Positions 10,401 through 18,361 of a stretch of DNA of 64,000 nt are shown here, one piece after another. The position numbers and the translations under genes were made by a program. The stretch is taken from the NCBI GenBank assembly GCA_964574605.1, contig CAZNOK010000001.1, forward strand, positions 1-64,000, given 5' to 3'. Each line of letters starts with the position of its first letter. Position 1 is the stretch's first letter. The notes under the pieces are model-generated. The model made no database searches. It was not told the origin of the DNA and saw only the letters and a program-made list of their open reading frames with translations. This DNA comes from CAIKAP01 sp964574605. Lineage in GTDB: Bacteria; Verrucomicrobiota; Verrucomicrobiia; Palsa-1439.

Positions 10401-13188
10401 ACTCACCATCACCGACGACGATTTCCCGGTCGTCAACATCGTCGCGACCGATCCCAACGCGGTCGAGAGCGGCGACGCGGGCCTGTTCACCTTCACGCGC
10501 GCCGGTTCGCTGGCGAGCAATCTCGTGGTCTATTTCAGTCGCAGCGGCACTGCCTCCAGCGGCAGCGATTTCGTTGCCCTGCCGACGAACGTCACCATTT
10601 TCGCCGGTCAATCGAGCACAAACCTCACTGTCACGCCGAACCAAGACACGAGCAACGAAGGCAACGAGACCGTCATCCTCACACTTACCGCCAACGCCAA
10701 CTACACCGTCGGTTCACCGTCGAACGCCACGGTCACCATTGCCGATGACGACCGCAGTACGGTGAGCATCGTGGCGAACGACGCCAACGCTTCCGAAACC
10801 GCCGGCAACGCCGGCCAGTTCACCCTCACGCGCACCATGCCGACCAACAGCAGCTTGACGGTGAACCTCACCATCACCGGCACGGCAGCCAACGGCGTTG
10901 ACTACACGACCATCGCCACAACCGCCGCCTTCGCCGCCGGTCAGACCAATGTCACGATCAACGTGAGCGCCATTGACGACGCACTCACCGAAGGAGCAGA
11001 ACATGTTGTCGTAAAAATCGGTAACGGCAGTTACTACATTGATACCAACGGCTTCGCCACCGTCACCATTGCCGACAACGACAGCCCGCCGTCGCTGCTC
11101 ATCACCAGTCCCACCGCTCAAGGCCCACTCATCGCCAGCGGCCATGGTCTGTTCGTCTCCGCCACCGTGACCGACGACGGCGCACCGCAGCCGGTGACGC
11201 TCGCTTGGAGCCAGGCCAGCGGCCCCGGCGCGGCCACCTTCGAGTCGCCCGCGTCGGCGACGTCGGCGGTCACCTTCAGCACGAACGGAACCTACGTCTT
11301 GAGAGTCACCGCCACCGACGGCCAGTTTACTGTCAGTGATCAAGTCACCGTGATTGTTGGTCCCGCCATCACGCCGGCCGACTGGATCACCGAGGACATG
11401 ACGCCGGCAGTTTCCATCCGCGGACAAACCCTCCTGTTGAACGACGTCTTCACGCTCACCGGCACCGGCGCGGGCTACAGCAACGTCACCACCGATGCCG
11501 CGCACGTCATGGTCCGGCAAGTCGCCGGCGACGGCAGCGTTGTCGCGCGCCTCAACAGTCTCACCGGCCCGACCAACCGGCTCGCCGGCGTGACCATTCG
11601 CGACACGCTTTATCGCGGCGCGCGCCGCGCCGTCCTCGGCTACGCGCCGTCCACGGGATTGCAATTCCGAACCCGCACCACGACGAATACGACCGACAGC
11701 GTCACGAACCAGACGGGCGTGACGCTCCCGGTCTGGCTGCGACTCGATCGCAACGCCGCCAGTGGCGAGATCAGCGCCTTCTATGCGTCCGATGTCGCCG
11801 GTTCACCGGGCACGTGGAATCAAGTCGGCGCTGCCACCGTCGTCACGATGGACACCAACGCCGTCTTCGGCCTCACCGCCACCAGCAGCAGCGCCGGCTC
11901 AAGCGCCGTGGCGACCTTCGATAACGTCACGCTCACGCCGGAGGGCAGCGCGTTGATCACCGAGGATTTTGGCGTGACCAGTCCCGTGGCGGGCACGGAT
12001 GCTTACACCAACGGCGTCTATACCATCGGCGGCAGCGGCGGCCTCGACAGCACCGGCCACTTCGTCGGACGGCCATACGTCGGCGATTTCGTCGCCACCG
12101 TCAAACTCGTGGACGCCACCTCCGGCGCCACCAGCGCCAAGTCCGGCCTCATGATCCGCGAAAGCATGGACAGCGGCGGCTACATCTTCCTCGGTCGCAT
12201 CCCACAAGGCGCATTCAACGGCTACATCTGGCGCGTGCTCGCCAGCGGCAGCACCGGCGGCGTGCCCAGTTTCACCGGGAAAACGCGTTGGATTCGTCTC
12301 ATCCGCAATGGCAACAAAATCACCGGCTTCCACGCGCCCGACGTGTCCGGCTCGCCCGGCGCATGGATCCAACTCGGCCAGCCGCGCACCGTCATCATGA
12401 CCACGCCCGTGCTCGTCGGCCTCGCCGTGGACAACGCCGGCGGCACCGGCCTGAACACCTGCACGTTCTCCAACCTCACCGTCGTGTCGTTGAACAAAGC
12501 CCCTGTCGTGGATCCCGGCAGCGTCGCCGCGTATCCGCTCTCGCCTTTTGCGCTCAACGGCAGTGTCACCGACGACGATTATCCCACGCCGCCCGCTGTG
12601 ACGTCGCTGTGGACACAGTGCGTCGGCCCCGGCACGGTGACGTTTGCCGATGCCACGCTCACCAACACGACTGCCAGCGTCTCGGTGAGCGGCGATTACA
12701 CGTTGCGCCTGCAAGCCGACGATGGCAGCGTGCAGACGTTCCGCGATTTGACGTTCACTGCGTACGCCACCGCCTACGACGCGTGGGCCGGCCAGCGATG
12801 GGCTGGCACCGGCGGCATCAACGATCCGAACTCGGTTTCCACAGCCGATCCTGACGGCGACGGCATTCTGAACCTGATGGAGTATGCGTTGAACCTCGAT
12901 CCGAAAGTCGCCGGTGCGATTGGCTTGCCGGTGCAAGGCACGACAAATGTGGACGGCAACGACTATCTCACGCTGACCTACACGCGCGTAACAGCGGCGA
13001 CTGACATCAGTTACGTGGTGGAAGTGTCCGGCGACTTGGTCGCATGGAACTCAGGCCCAAGTTACACCGCGACGGTGAGTGTCACCGATAATCCCGATGG
13101 CATCACGCAGACCGTCGTTGTCCGCGACTTGGTTCCAATGGACAGCGCCACAAGCCGTTTCATCCGACTCAAGATCACCCAGCCCTGA
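4474..13188 (+). CDS. Giant secreted metzincin-type protease with PKD, Calx-beta and LamG-like repeats
   Basis: A 2904-aa exported protein. ATG at 4474 gives MSVKPRW followed by a hydrophobic signal segment; the open frame extends back into the kinase gene without a better start. Layout by residue: propeptide 30-290; protease domain about 290-610 with the zinc motif HEIGHSLGLGH (His420, His424, His430), resembling M6/immune-inhibitor-A or other metzincins; PKD domain about 613-703 (DPDGDTLAYSW); carboxypeptidase-regulatory-like domain about 708-786; nine Calx-beta repeats, most ending in a VTIADND-type motif; LamG/DUF1349-like jelly rolls inside the sixth Calx-beta repeat and again at about 2300-2680; a C-terminal DPDGDGILNLMEYALNLDP segment common in PVC secreted proteins. 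No PEP-CTERM or LPXTG anchor is seen. Likely an adhesive extracellular protease. The sixth Calx-beta repeat is split (see findings). Confidence 0.85.
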   Translation: MSVKPRWLVVVMLLLVSVVAVREQVTHDNQIVCSSPSVVNVLPSTPTNVITEPAQAPTNAAFGQFQEWMRSYVAAPANERAALEAEGVRLARERRAEFKTLIRQNPREALHRAVPMTVRQQLPEQVLSELEQRVNRRADLRVYHGDPLPGETIPKDWIVYRVAAFADGTALVVNVYGRRAQDMFGARNDSLNGVAVDNQFAVSDSPVRVLEAGERPDPAKPVITVSPVSGRQLTASDAVAVEIPEAVVYLDDAQAVETFITYLYAEGGTGGPVPISGILPAAPTPAIGVLKVLFIPMTFADQNATPTTESKCYEIMREVADFYAKSSYGKLTTLTTVSPPVKLPHNEAWYVQKDTSNGGPINGLGLEHEHAREEAKKMGFDFNDYQCTVVRLSGGPRAVGGWGGGSSVWVYGDGVGTCAHEIGHSLGLGHANYWDTAGTSAIGAGANAEYGDVYDVMGSGGVPTDQFNPQSKTQIKWLPTEYVSEITKSGAYRIHAFDQPMLDPSNRYALKIVKDAQRTYWGEVRQNYNGSSSRPWADKGMLLGWRFPNGGGNNLQLIDTTPGSPYGKDDAAISMGCTFSDFESGIHITTVNVVTNPPKYADVVVNLGQFPGNRPPTLALGASANVVPTGATVTFTATASDPDGDTLAYSWQHFGDTSLKLVSPNSNVITRTFSTAGSYVVACTVSDMKGGSTTRQQLITVGNGNNRYTISGRVTVGGVGLANVIVNANGGSNGVLTDNDGYYVLPNLTATTYTMTPLLYGYTFSELFNNNVTVGPNFTGADFEAEATPVVTIAATVPDASETGPTAGRFTITRTGDASQSLDVYVNAAQGTATKTNDYTFSPDYVSASQGFCTFTIPADQASLDVVVIPVDEATAEGPETVILQLGPGNNYVVGTASSAMVTIADNDTTLPKVALARTDERTVEGSGQPARVTFTRTGATTNSLTVNYTVGGTATPGSDYTALPGNVVIPAGAASAVVEVNTVDDSAPEPVETVIITTASNASYLIEPTAATATLSIVDDDVQMVTVTATDSSAREVDLTVPGAQPDTGTFLISRTGDTSQPLLVYYALSGPTTGAMALHGVDYEALAGSVVIPAGASSATVTILPRYDNLGEGREYVTLQLGAGPTDYRLGTNNSATVTIDDAATDAPYVEVIGTANPSEPSTAGNFRFSVKGSGTSTVTVNYAVSGTATAGADYTIAGLDTNTLTGSIKIVLNNSTVVSNRTVTTINDALAEDLETITLTISSNTAYQTFAPSSSATLWMRDDEQPTVYVDAHSTSYPPSMTENGSAASFYISRTGSTTNSLTVNFTLSGTASNGVDYSIVGSSVIIPAGASGADVTITPINDTSFEGTETIILTLDPGAYGRGPSATMYLTDNETSAQLVSFTSAGASGLESVGSVNIPVALTSAATTPVTVEYLVSSGARSSTTITTNAITLPYWVRVARNGSSFSSFISTDGVTWTNRGSTQTISMSNASYFAGIAVASATNGITCTATVDNVSITGLDLGGSLGTITNLDIGSPSPAGSHSETGGVYTITVGGPDISSTGTLDAFRYVYFPIGNSSNCTLTARVFSMSGGNTNSKAGVMFRETTANNARHFSATAARNGRTRVIYRATAGGSAANSTSTAIVRPYWLRLQRAGDLFTAFASPDGAAWTQISTQTMALSTEVFAGLAVSAKSDGLLSTATFDNVTLTGSPTLEGRTVGFVNAQGTDSVTSGVYTVIGSGAGITGTEDECHFVAATVTGDFTLTARVLTQAGGAAAAQAGVMARETPSYRARSIYLGSVANAGVEFIYRNSTVTTAFGVGVDYTLAAGTLAFNPGNSVQYIPLTINNDTTQEWDEQIMVILRNAYGARLGALTNFTFTVIDDDQPPALPSVGFSATNTVAAENSGMANVLVALSAPSASTVTVDYAVSGGTATPGADFNLPAGTLTFAPGETVQSIGVTLLDDTTIETNETVVISLSTPSGAVLGSLNQHTLTITDDDFPVVNIVATDPNAVESGDAGLFTFTRAGSLASNLVVYFSRSGTASSGSDFVALPTNVTIFAGQSSTNLTVTPNQDTSNEGNETVILTLTANANYTVGSPSNATVTIADDDRSTVSIVANDANASETAGNAGQFTLTRTMPTNSSLTVNLTITGTAANGVDYTTIATTAAFAAGQTNVTINVSAIDDALTEGAEHVVVKIGNGSYYIDTNGFATVTIADNDSPPSLLITSPTAQGPLIASGHGLFVSATVTDDGAPQPVTLAWSQASGPGAATFESPASATSAVTFSTNGTYVLRVTATDGQFTVSDQVTVIVGPAITPADWITEDMTPAVSIRGQTLLLNDVFTLTGTGAGYSNVTTDAAHVMVRQVAGDGSVVARLNSLTGPTNRLAGVTIRDTLYRGARRAVLGYAPSTGLQFRTRTTTNTTDSVTNQTGVTLPVWLRLDRNAASGEISAFYASDVAGSPGTWNQVGAATVVTMDTNAVFGLTATSSSAGSSAVATFDNVTLTPEGSALITEDFGVTSPVAGTDAYTNGVYTIGGSGGLDSTGHFVGRPYVGDFVATVKLVDATSGATSAKSGLMIRESMDSGGYIFLGRIPQGAFNGYIWRVLASGSTGGVPSFTGKTRWIRLIRNGNKITGFHAPDVSGSPGAWIQLGQPRTVIMTTPVLVGLAVDNAGGTGLNTCTFSNLTVVSLNKAPVVDPGSVAAYPLSPFALNGSVTDDDYPTPPAVTSLWTQCVGPGTVTFADATLTNTTASVSVSGDYTLRLQADDGSVQTFRDLTFTAYATAYDAWAGQRWAGTGGINDPNSVSTADPDGDGILNLMEYALNLDPKVAGAIGLPVQGTTNVDGNDYLTLTYTRVTAATDISYVVEVSGDLVAWNSGPSYTATVSVTDNPDGITQTVVVRDLVPMDSATSRFIRLKITQP

Positions 13189-13207
13189 CGCTGCCAGTTG
13201 CAGGGCG

Positions 13208-13573
13208 TCACTTAACCGGCAGAATACGGACGCGTCCTCGCACTTCGTCGAGAACAACAATTGAGCCTTGCTCCAGTTGTGTCTGGAACTGCCGGAGCGC
13301 CTGCAACACGAGAGTGCCGATTGCAGATGGCGTCACGTCCTGTGTCCGGACTTGGATCACACTTGGTCCCGTTGCGTGTGTCAGCGCCAAAGTCGTCCCG
13401 AAATCGAGATCGTGTGTGAATACTGCACGGCTGTCATTTCGTGCCCACGTCATAATCACCGTGTCATCCGCACGAATGTCGCCGACGGTTGACCAATGAA
13501 TCGCATCGTGTCCGGCGGCGTTGAGCGTTGTCACCCATGCGGGTGACAAATTCATGTCCACCAGCAGCTTCAT
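13208..13573 (-). CDS. DUF5615-family PIN-like toxin candidate
   Basis: A 121-aa protein starting MKLLVDMNLSP, with AGHDAIHW, VFTHDLDFG and a conserved Asp in each block, the pattern of DUF5615 (Mut7-C/PIN-like ribonuclease fold). ATG at 13573 was preferred to the longer open frame starting at 13612 because the family begins with MK(I/L)LxDxNLSP. Its start codon overlaps the stop of the DUF433 gene by 4 nt (ATGA), so translation is probably coupled. Such pairs are regarded as type II toxin-antitoxin-like modules in which this protein would be the nuclease. It converges on the giant protease gene, with 19 bp between the stops. Confidence 0.82.
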   Translation of the reverse strand: MKLLVDMNLSPAWVTTLNAAGHDAIHWSTVGDIRADDTVIMTWARNDSRAVFTHDLDFGTTLALTHATGPSVIQVRTQDVTPSAIGTLVLQALRQFQTQLEQGSIVVLDEVRGRVRILPVK

Positions 13574-13800
13574 GCTGGTTGGAGCGGGAGTTCGACTTCC
13601 TCGGCGCGCCATGCGGCGTAGGCCAGCGCCTCGTCAATGTCCTCCGCTTCAAGATACGGGTAGAGCGTGAGAATCTCTGTCTTGGCGTGGTGAGTGGCAA
13701 CCAATCCGACAATTGTGCCGACCGTGACGCGCATGCCGCGGATGCACGGCTTGCCGCCCATCACGGCAGGGTCAAGTGTGATGCGAGTCAGGGTTTTCAT
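13570..13800 (-). CDS. DUF433 family antitoxin-like protein
   Basis: A 76-aa protein, MKTLTRITLDPAVMGGKPCIRGMRV, followed by VGTIVGLVATHHAKTEILTLYPYLEAEDIDEALAYAAW. This is the full DUF433 pattern (G-K-P-x-I-x-G-x-R followed by a small helical DNA-binding domain). ATG at 13800 matches the family start. It precedes and overlaps the DUF5615 gene by 4 nt, the usual antitoxin-first order. It likely neutralises the neighbour and represses their shared promoter in the 66-bp gap upstream. Confidence 0.85.
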   Translation of the reverse strand: MKTLTRITLDPAVMGGKPCIRGMRVTVGTIVGLVATHHAKTEILTLYPYLEAEDIDEALAYAAWRAEEVELPLQPA

Positions 13801-13866
13801 TGCGCTACAGCATAGACGAGAACCGTTTGTCACTCAAGCATCGTCTTTGTCTGTGGCGCCGCGATT

Positions 13867-14967
13867 TCAAGCTTTGTCGAGCAGTTTCTTCCGCTCGCGG
13901 CCAAGAGCGTCGGCGGCGAACAGGGCGTCCACGATGCTGTCGCTGGTCACAGTGAACGGATGATTCTCGCAGAGCGAACCTTTACCGGCACAGATGTCGC
14001 CGATCTTTTGGAGGCGATCACGCTTCACGCCGGCGAGGCCGAGTTCGGCGAACGTCACGGGAAGACCGATGGCGATTTCGAAGTCGGCGATGCGATACAG
14101 TTCGGCGGTGTCGGTGTCTTCGTCGAGGCAAAGCTGCGCGATGAGGCCGAAGCCGACTTCTTCGCCATGCATGAGGCTGTGGCATTCGGGGAACGACGGG
14201 AAACAGTTAGCGATCATGTGCGCGCTCGCGCAGCCGCAACTCTCGAAGCCGAGGCCGGACAGCAGCACGTTGGCCTCGACGATTTTCTCGACGGCGGGCG
14301 TGACGAGGTGCTGTTCAACGGCGCGTTTGGCTTCGACGCCGTGTTGCATCAACGTGTCGTAACAGAGCCGGGCAATGGCGAGCGCGGCCATCGTCGCGGT
14401 GCCGCCGCTGCCGGCGAGGTTGAGCGCGCGCGTTTTGCGGCACGCTTCGGCCTCGAACCACGTGGCGAGGGCGTCGCCCATGCCGGCGACGAGCGAGCGG
14501 ACGGGGGCGTTGGCGATGACTTGCGTGTCCACGAGGACGAGATCGGGATTCACGCCCCACGATTCGAAGCCGAGACAATTCCCGTCGTCGTCGTACCAGA
14601 CGGTGTAGGAACTGGTCGGCGAATCGTTGGAGGCAATCGTCGGCACGGTGACGCACTTGACGCCGGCGAAAGCAGCTGCTGCTTTGCCGGTATCGAGCGT
14701 TTTGCCGCCGCCGAAGGCGACGATGATGTCGGCTCCATTTTGTTTGGCGAGGCCGGCGACGCGTTCAGCTTCGGCCTTGGTGCATTGGCCACGGAACTCG
14801 ACGTCAACGAAGGTCGCGCGCTTCACAGCGGGGGCGACGACGGTTTTGACGCGGGTGTCCCAGAGGAAGAGCGGTTTCTTGCCGATGGCGCCGAGCAAGG
14901 TGCCGATTTCGTTGAGGACGCCACGGCCTTGGATGTAGCGGCGTGGTGCGATGAAGACGTTTTTCAT
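13867..14967 (-). CDS. gldA: Glycerol dehydrogenase-like iron/zinc alcohol dehydrogenase
   Basis: A 366-aa protein, the normal GldA length. It shows the NAD-binding segment VAFGGGKTLDTGKA, the substrate region TIASNDSPTSSYTVWY, and metal ligands in GMGDALATWFEAEAC (Asp), CASAHMIAN (His) and SLMHGEEVGFG (His). ATG at 14967 was chosen because AAGGAGAAAT lies just upstream and the family begins MKNVFIAPRRYIQG; the open frame continues back into glpD. It would oxidise glycerol to dihydroxyacetone with NAD. It follows glpD by 14 bp on the same strand. Confidence 0.9.
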   Translation of the reverse strand: MKNVFIAPRRYIQGRGVLNEIGTLLGAIGKKPLFLWDTRVKTVVAPAVKRATFVDVEFRGQCTKAEAERVAGLAKQNGADIIVAFGGGKTLDTGKAAAAFAGVKCVTVPTIASNDSPTSSYTVWYDDDGNCLGFESWGVNPDLVLVDTQVIANAPVRSLVAGMGDALATWFEAEACRKTRALNLAGSGGTATMAALAIARLCYDTLMQHGVEAKRAVEQHLVTPAVEKIVEANVLLSGLGFESCGCASAHMIANCFPSFPECHSLMHGEEVGFGLIAQLCLDEDTDTAELYRIADFEIAIGLPVTFAELGLAGVKRDRLQKIGDICAGKGSLCENHPFTVTSDSIVDALFAADALGRERKKLLDKA

Positions 14968-14981
14968 GGTGTGATTTCTCC

Positions 14982-16724
14982 TTATTGGTTTCCGCTGCGC
15001 ATGATGTGCATGATGCGGGTCCAGTCGCCGGGGCCAGCTTTTTCGGCGCCAGTGCGCGGTGCGCCGTTGACCTGCGGCGGCAACGCGCGGGTGACTTCGA
15101 TGGCTTGACACTCGGTGTCCCAGCCAAGGACGCGTCCGGCAACGGCGGCAAGTTCCAATAATGTTCCGGCGGTGGCATTGCCGAGAATGCCGATGGTGCT
15201 GCGGCGGTACACGAGGTCGGCAAGATAAACGACGTCGTCGTTGGCGGCAAGCCACTCGATTTCGCCGACGCTATAGTCGGGCAGCGAGCCGAACGGCGTG
15301 TCGTCAGTGGCGGCGACAACCTCGGCGGCGGTGCCATAACGCGCGAGCAGAGTGGCGATGCGTTTCTTGGAGCGTTTCGTGGTTCCCGCGACGCGGGCGA
15401 TCCATTGATTGCGCTCGTCGTCTGTGGCGGGAAAATCCTTGCCGCCGCCGATGGGAAGGTCGGCGGTATCACAACGTCGCGCGGCGCCGATGCGGGGGAG
15501 GATTTTGTCGGCGGTTTGTTCGGCGAGGGCGCGGAAGGTGGTCCATTTGCCGCCGATGAGGCAGAGGATGGGGAGCTTGCGCGTGTTGTCAGGCTCGATG
15601 ACATGGATGGCATGGCCGCGGCTGATGTTGGCCGTGACGTCGCTCTGGCTGGAAGGGAGCGGGCGGACACCGCAAAACGCGAAGACGATGTGTTCGCGGG
15701 TGACTTTGACGCCGGGGAAAATGCCGTGGAGCGTGGCGAGCATGTATTCGATTTCGCGGTCGTCGAACGTGGCCTTGTCGGGATCGTCCACGGCGATGTC
15801 GGTGGAACCCATGATGACTTTATCGCCGAAACGGAAGACGATGCAGACGCGGCCGTCGGCATGCTGATAATAGACCATCTGGTCGCCGAGGGCGTTGTAG
15901 AGATCCGGACAATCCACGACGAGGTGGGAGCCTTTGGTGCCGCCGATGAATTGGGTTTTCACGCCGAGGACGGCGTTGACGGCGTCCACCCACGCGCCGG
16001 TGGCGTTGACAATGATCTGCGGTTCAACGCTGAAACTGTCGCCGGTGACCATGTCTTTGAGGATGACGCTGTTGTTTTTGATGGATTGTGGGGCGACGTA
16101 ATTGAGAGCGATGCAATCCGGGTTGGCACGGCGCGCGTCGTGGATGAGTTCGATGCAGAGCCGTTCGGCCTCGGTGATCATGGCGTCCCAGTAGGTCGCG
16201 GTGGCGACAATGTTGGGGTTAAGGCCGGGCAGTGCTTTCAATGCCTCGTCGCGCGGCGTGAGGAAGTGCGTGGGCGTGCGCCGGTTCTTGCGGGTGACGA
16301 GGTCGTAGTAGGTCAGTCCGAGGTTGGTGATGAAGGAGCCGCGCGCGCCGGGACGAACCGAGATGCCGAGAAAGATCAGCGCCGATTGCACTGCGCCGCC
16401 GAACTTCGAGAAGAACGGAATCGTGGTCTTTAGCGGAAAGACAACGTGCGACGCGTTGGCGAGGAGACGGTTGCGTTCGTGGAGCGATTCGCGGACGAGT
16501 TTGAACTCGCGGTTTTCCAGGTAGCGGAGGCCGCCGTGGATCATCCGCGAGGATTTCGAGGTCGCGCCCGCAGTGAAATCGGCCTTGTCCACGAGCAGAC
16601 AGCGCACGCTCTGCAAGGCGAGTTCGCGGAACAGGCCGATGCCGTTGACGCCGCCGCCGAGGATGAGGACGGGAACGCGTGGATTGTTGCGAAGTGATTG
16701 GAAGCTCTGTTGGCGATTGTTCAT
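14982..16724 (-). CDS. glpD: Glycerol-3-phosphate dehydrogenase (FAD-dependent)
   Basis: A 580-aa GlpD. The N-terminal dinucleotide-binding motif LILGGGVNGIGLFRELALQ is followed by the family segment SSRMIHGGLRYLENREFKLVRESLHER. Further on, IIVNATGAWVD, GGTKGSHLVVD and GVRPLPSS match the FAD/substrate core, and a C-terminal helical DAO_C domain is present. It would oxidise sn-glycerol 3-phosphate to dihydroxyacetone phosphate at the membrane, passing electrons to quinone. Its start overlaps the fucosidase stop by 4 nt (ATGA), so it is translated in the same operon as an exported fucosidase and gldA, an unusual grouping. Confidence 0.93.
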   Translation of the reverse strand: MNNRQQSFQSLRNNPRVPVLILGGGVNGIGLFRELALQSVRCLLVDKADFTAGATSKSSRMIHGGLRYLENREFKLVRESLHERNRLLANASHVVFPLKTTIPFFSKFGGAVQSALIFLGISVRPGARGSFITNLGLTYYDLVTRKNRRTPTHFLTPRDEALKALPGLNPNIVATATYWDAMITEAERLCIELIHDARRANPDCIALNYVAPQSIKNNSVILKDMVTGDSFSVEPQIIVNATGAWVDAVNAVLGVKTQFIGGTKGSHLVVDCPDLYNALGDQMVYYQHADGRVCIVFRFGDKVIMGSTDIAVDDPDKATFDDREIEYMLATLHGIFPGVKVTREHIVFAFCGVRPLPSSQSDVTANISRGHAIHVIEPDNTRKLPILCLIGGKWTTFRALAEQTADKILPRIGAARRCDTADLPIGGGKDFPATDDERNQWIARVAGTTKRSKKRIATLLARYGTAAEVVAATDDTPFGSLPDYSVGEIEWLAANDDVVYLADLVYRRSTIGILGNATAGTLLELAAVAGRVLGWDTECQAIEVTRALPPQVNGAPRTGAEKAGPGDWTRIMHIMRSGNQ

Positions 16725-18193
16725 GGTTCAGGTAGCAATTCGGCGTTGGTGATCTTGAAGGTGAAAGCGTGCTGGCAGGGAAGCTGGTCGGCGGTCAACG
16801 CGGGGACTTCGATCTCCAGCGCGTTGCCCCGGATTCTGCGGTTCAGTTTGCTGTTGCGACCCAGCAATGTCACGGCGCTGTTCCTCGATGCCTTGATGTC
16901 GCGCAACACCAACTTCGCGCCGGGCCAGCCGGGCGTGATGGCGTAAACGGTGTCGCCCTTTTTCGTGAAGAATGCTTGTTTGACGGCCATCTCGCCTTTC
17001 GGCGCCTGGCCGATCTGTCCCATAAGATCGTATTTGACCATGAACTCGCCGAACTTCTGGCCCGGACGTTTGCCGTCGGTCCACTGACAGGCGCGTCCCG
17101 CGTAGCGTGTGCCGTAAATGGCTTCGCCGTTGACCTTCAGCCAGTCGCCAATCTCCAGCAGCCGCTGTTGCATGATGACAGGAATCCGACCATCGGCTGT
17201 TGGGCCGATGTCCAAGAGAAAATTGCCGCCCCGGCTCACGAGGTCGCAGAGCACCATGATGAACTCGCGGCCGGTTTTGTAATCGTCGAGGTTCTCGGCC
17301 CGGTTGTAGCCGTAGGAGTGCGCCATGCCGCGGCTTTCCTCCCACGGGTGCGATGCGTCTTTCATCCCGGCGGCGTACTCGGTCGTGTAATAGCCGCCGT
17401 GTTTGTGCCGGCAATCCTTGCCCCAGCGGTCGTTGACGACGACGTACTCCTTGCACGGCGATTTGTTAAACAGCCATGCCAGCAGCGATTCGCTCTTCCA
17501 GTCCTTCGACTGCAAGTCCCATTCGCCATCGCTGAAGATGATCGCTGGACTGTAGCGGGTGACGACGTCCTTGAACTGCGGCGTCATGTGATCGTCCACG
17601 TACCGTTTCTTGTCGGCTTTCCAAAGCGGGTTAAACCATTCGTAGAGAGAGTAATAGAACCCGAACTTGATGCCGCGTTTCTCGACGGCGACTTTCATCT
17701 CCGCCATCAAATCGCGTTTCGGCCCGATCTCGACGGCGTTCCACGGGCGGCCCCACGTTCTGCTCGCCTGAGCGTTCGGCCAGAGACAAAAACCTTCGTG
17801 GTGTTTCGATGTCGGCACGATGTACTTCGCGCCGGAACGGGCGAAGATGTCGGCCCACTGGTCGGCGTTGAACAACTCGCAGGTGAACCGCAGTGCGAAA
17901 TCTTTGTAGTCGAAGTTCTCGCCGAAATTCTTTTTGTGGAACTGCCACCAGACGTTGTCGGGTTTCTTGTTGGCCATCTTCTGCCAGTACCACTCGGCGT
18001 ATTCGCCGACCTTGCCCCACGCGGGTACGGAGTACGCACCCCAGTGGATGAAGATGCCGAACTTCGCGTCGAGGAACCACTCCGGCGTCGGACGTTTGTC
18101 GAGGGACTCCCATTGGGGCTCGTACCGGGTCTGCGCAGCGCAAGCAAATGCGCTGAGCAGGACAACCCCGGCGAGTCGCAGCAGCGTGTTCAT
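16721..18193 (-). CDS. Secreted alpha-L-fucosidase, GH29
   Basis: A 490-aa protein with a signal peptide (MNTLLRLAGVVLLSAFACAAQ). The body is a GH29 barrel: WFLDAKFGIFIHWGAYSVPAWG, EYAEWYWQKM, VPTSKHHEGFCLWPN, FGFYYSLYEWFNP, and IIFSDGEWD holding the expected catalytic Asp nucleophile. The C-terminal part has a beta-sandwich. It would release terminal L-fucose from glycans in the periplasm or outside. It heads the minus-strand operon with glpD and gldA. Its promoter should lie in 18194-18303, next to the palindrome-flanked PaaX cassette. Confidence 0.93.
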   Translation of the reverse strand: MNTLLRLAGVVLLSAFACAAQTRYEPQWESLDKRPTPEWFLDAKFGIFIHWGAYSVPAWGKVGEYAEWYWQKMANKKPDNVWWQFHKKNFGENFDYKDFALRFTCELFNADQWADIFARSGAKYIVPTSKHHEGFCLWPNAQASRTWGRPWNAVEIGPKRDLMAEMKVAVEKRGIKFGFYYSLYEWFNPLWKADKKRYVDDHMTPQFKDVVTRYSPAIIFSDGEWDLQSKDWKSESLLAWLFNKSPCKEYVVVNDRWGKDCRHKHGGYYTTEYAAGMKDASHPWEESRGMAHSYGYNRAENLDDYKTGREFIMVLCDLVSRGGNFLLDIGPTADGRIPVIMQQRLLEIGDWLKVNGEAIYGTRYAGRACQWTDGKRPGQKFGEFMVKYDLMGQIGQAPKGEMAVKQAFFTKKGDTVYAITPGWPGAKLVLRDIKASRNSAVTLLGRNSKLNRRIRGNALEIEVPALTADQLPCQHAFTFKITNAELLPEP

Positions 18194-18303
18194 GGCTCTA
18201 GGCGATACCGTGCTCGTTTGGTGGTGTCAAGCTTGTCGGTGAGCAGGGGGTCTTTCGCAGAGCGTTTGCGGCTGACTGAACGGAGTCATGTCCTCCAGAC
18301 TCG

Positions 18304-18343
18304 TGTCCGGTCAAACGGAACGATCGTTCCGTTTGACCGGACA
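18304..18343. repeat. Left 40-bp perfect palindrome of the PaaX cassette
   Basis: A 40-bp perfect inverted repeat with no loop, centred between 18323 and 18324. Each half reads TGTCCGGTCA + AAC + GGAACGA. Complementarity stops at 18303/18344. It lies 42 bp before the PaaX-like start codon. It is too long and too perfect for an ordinary operator and lacks a T-run, so it is not a typical terminator. Confidence 0.97.
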
Positions 18344-18361
18344 TTTGGCTTGCGCGCCAAA
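18344..18361 (+). promoter_or_regulatory. Small hairpin upstream of the PaaX-like gene
   Basis: TTTGGC (18344-18349) and GCCAAA (18356-18361) form a 6-bp stem with a 6-nt loop, directly abutting the left palindrome and 24 bp before the ATG. It could be an operator or part of the leader. Confidence 0.4.

Noticed and set aside
13186..13212. Bidirectional terminator between the giant gene and the toxin-like gene
   Set aside because: Only a 5-6 bp stem (TGACGC/GCGTCA) with no T-run could be drawn.
13867..15255. Longer start for gldA at 15255
   Set aside because: The first 96 codons lie within glpD in another frame and are Arg/His-rich; the Shine-Dalgarno sequence and family start support 14967.
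18304..18343. Rho-independent terminator for the fucosidase region
   Set aside because: The hairpin is loopless with no T-run and lies upstream of the divergent genes, not after a stop codon.
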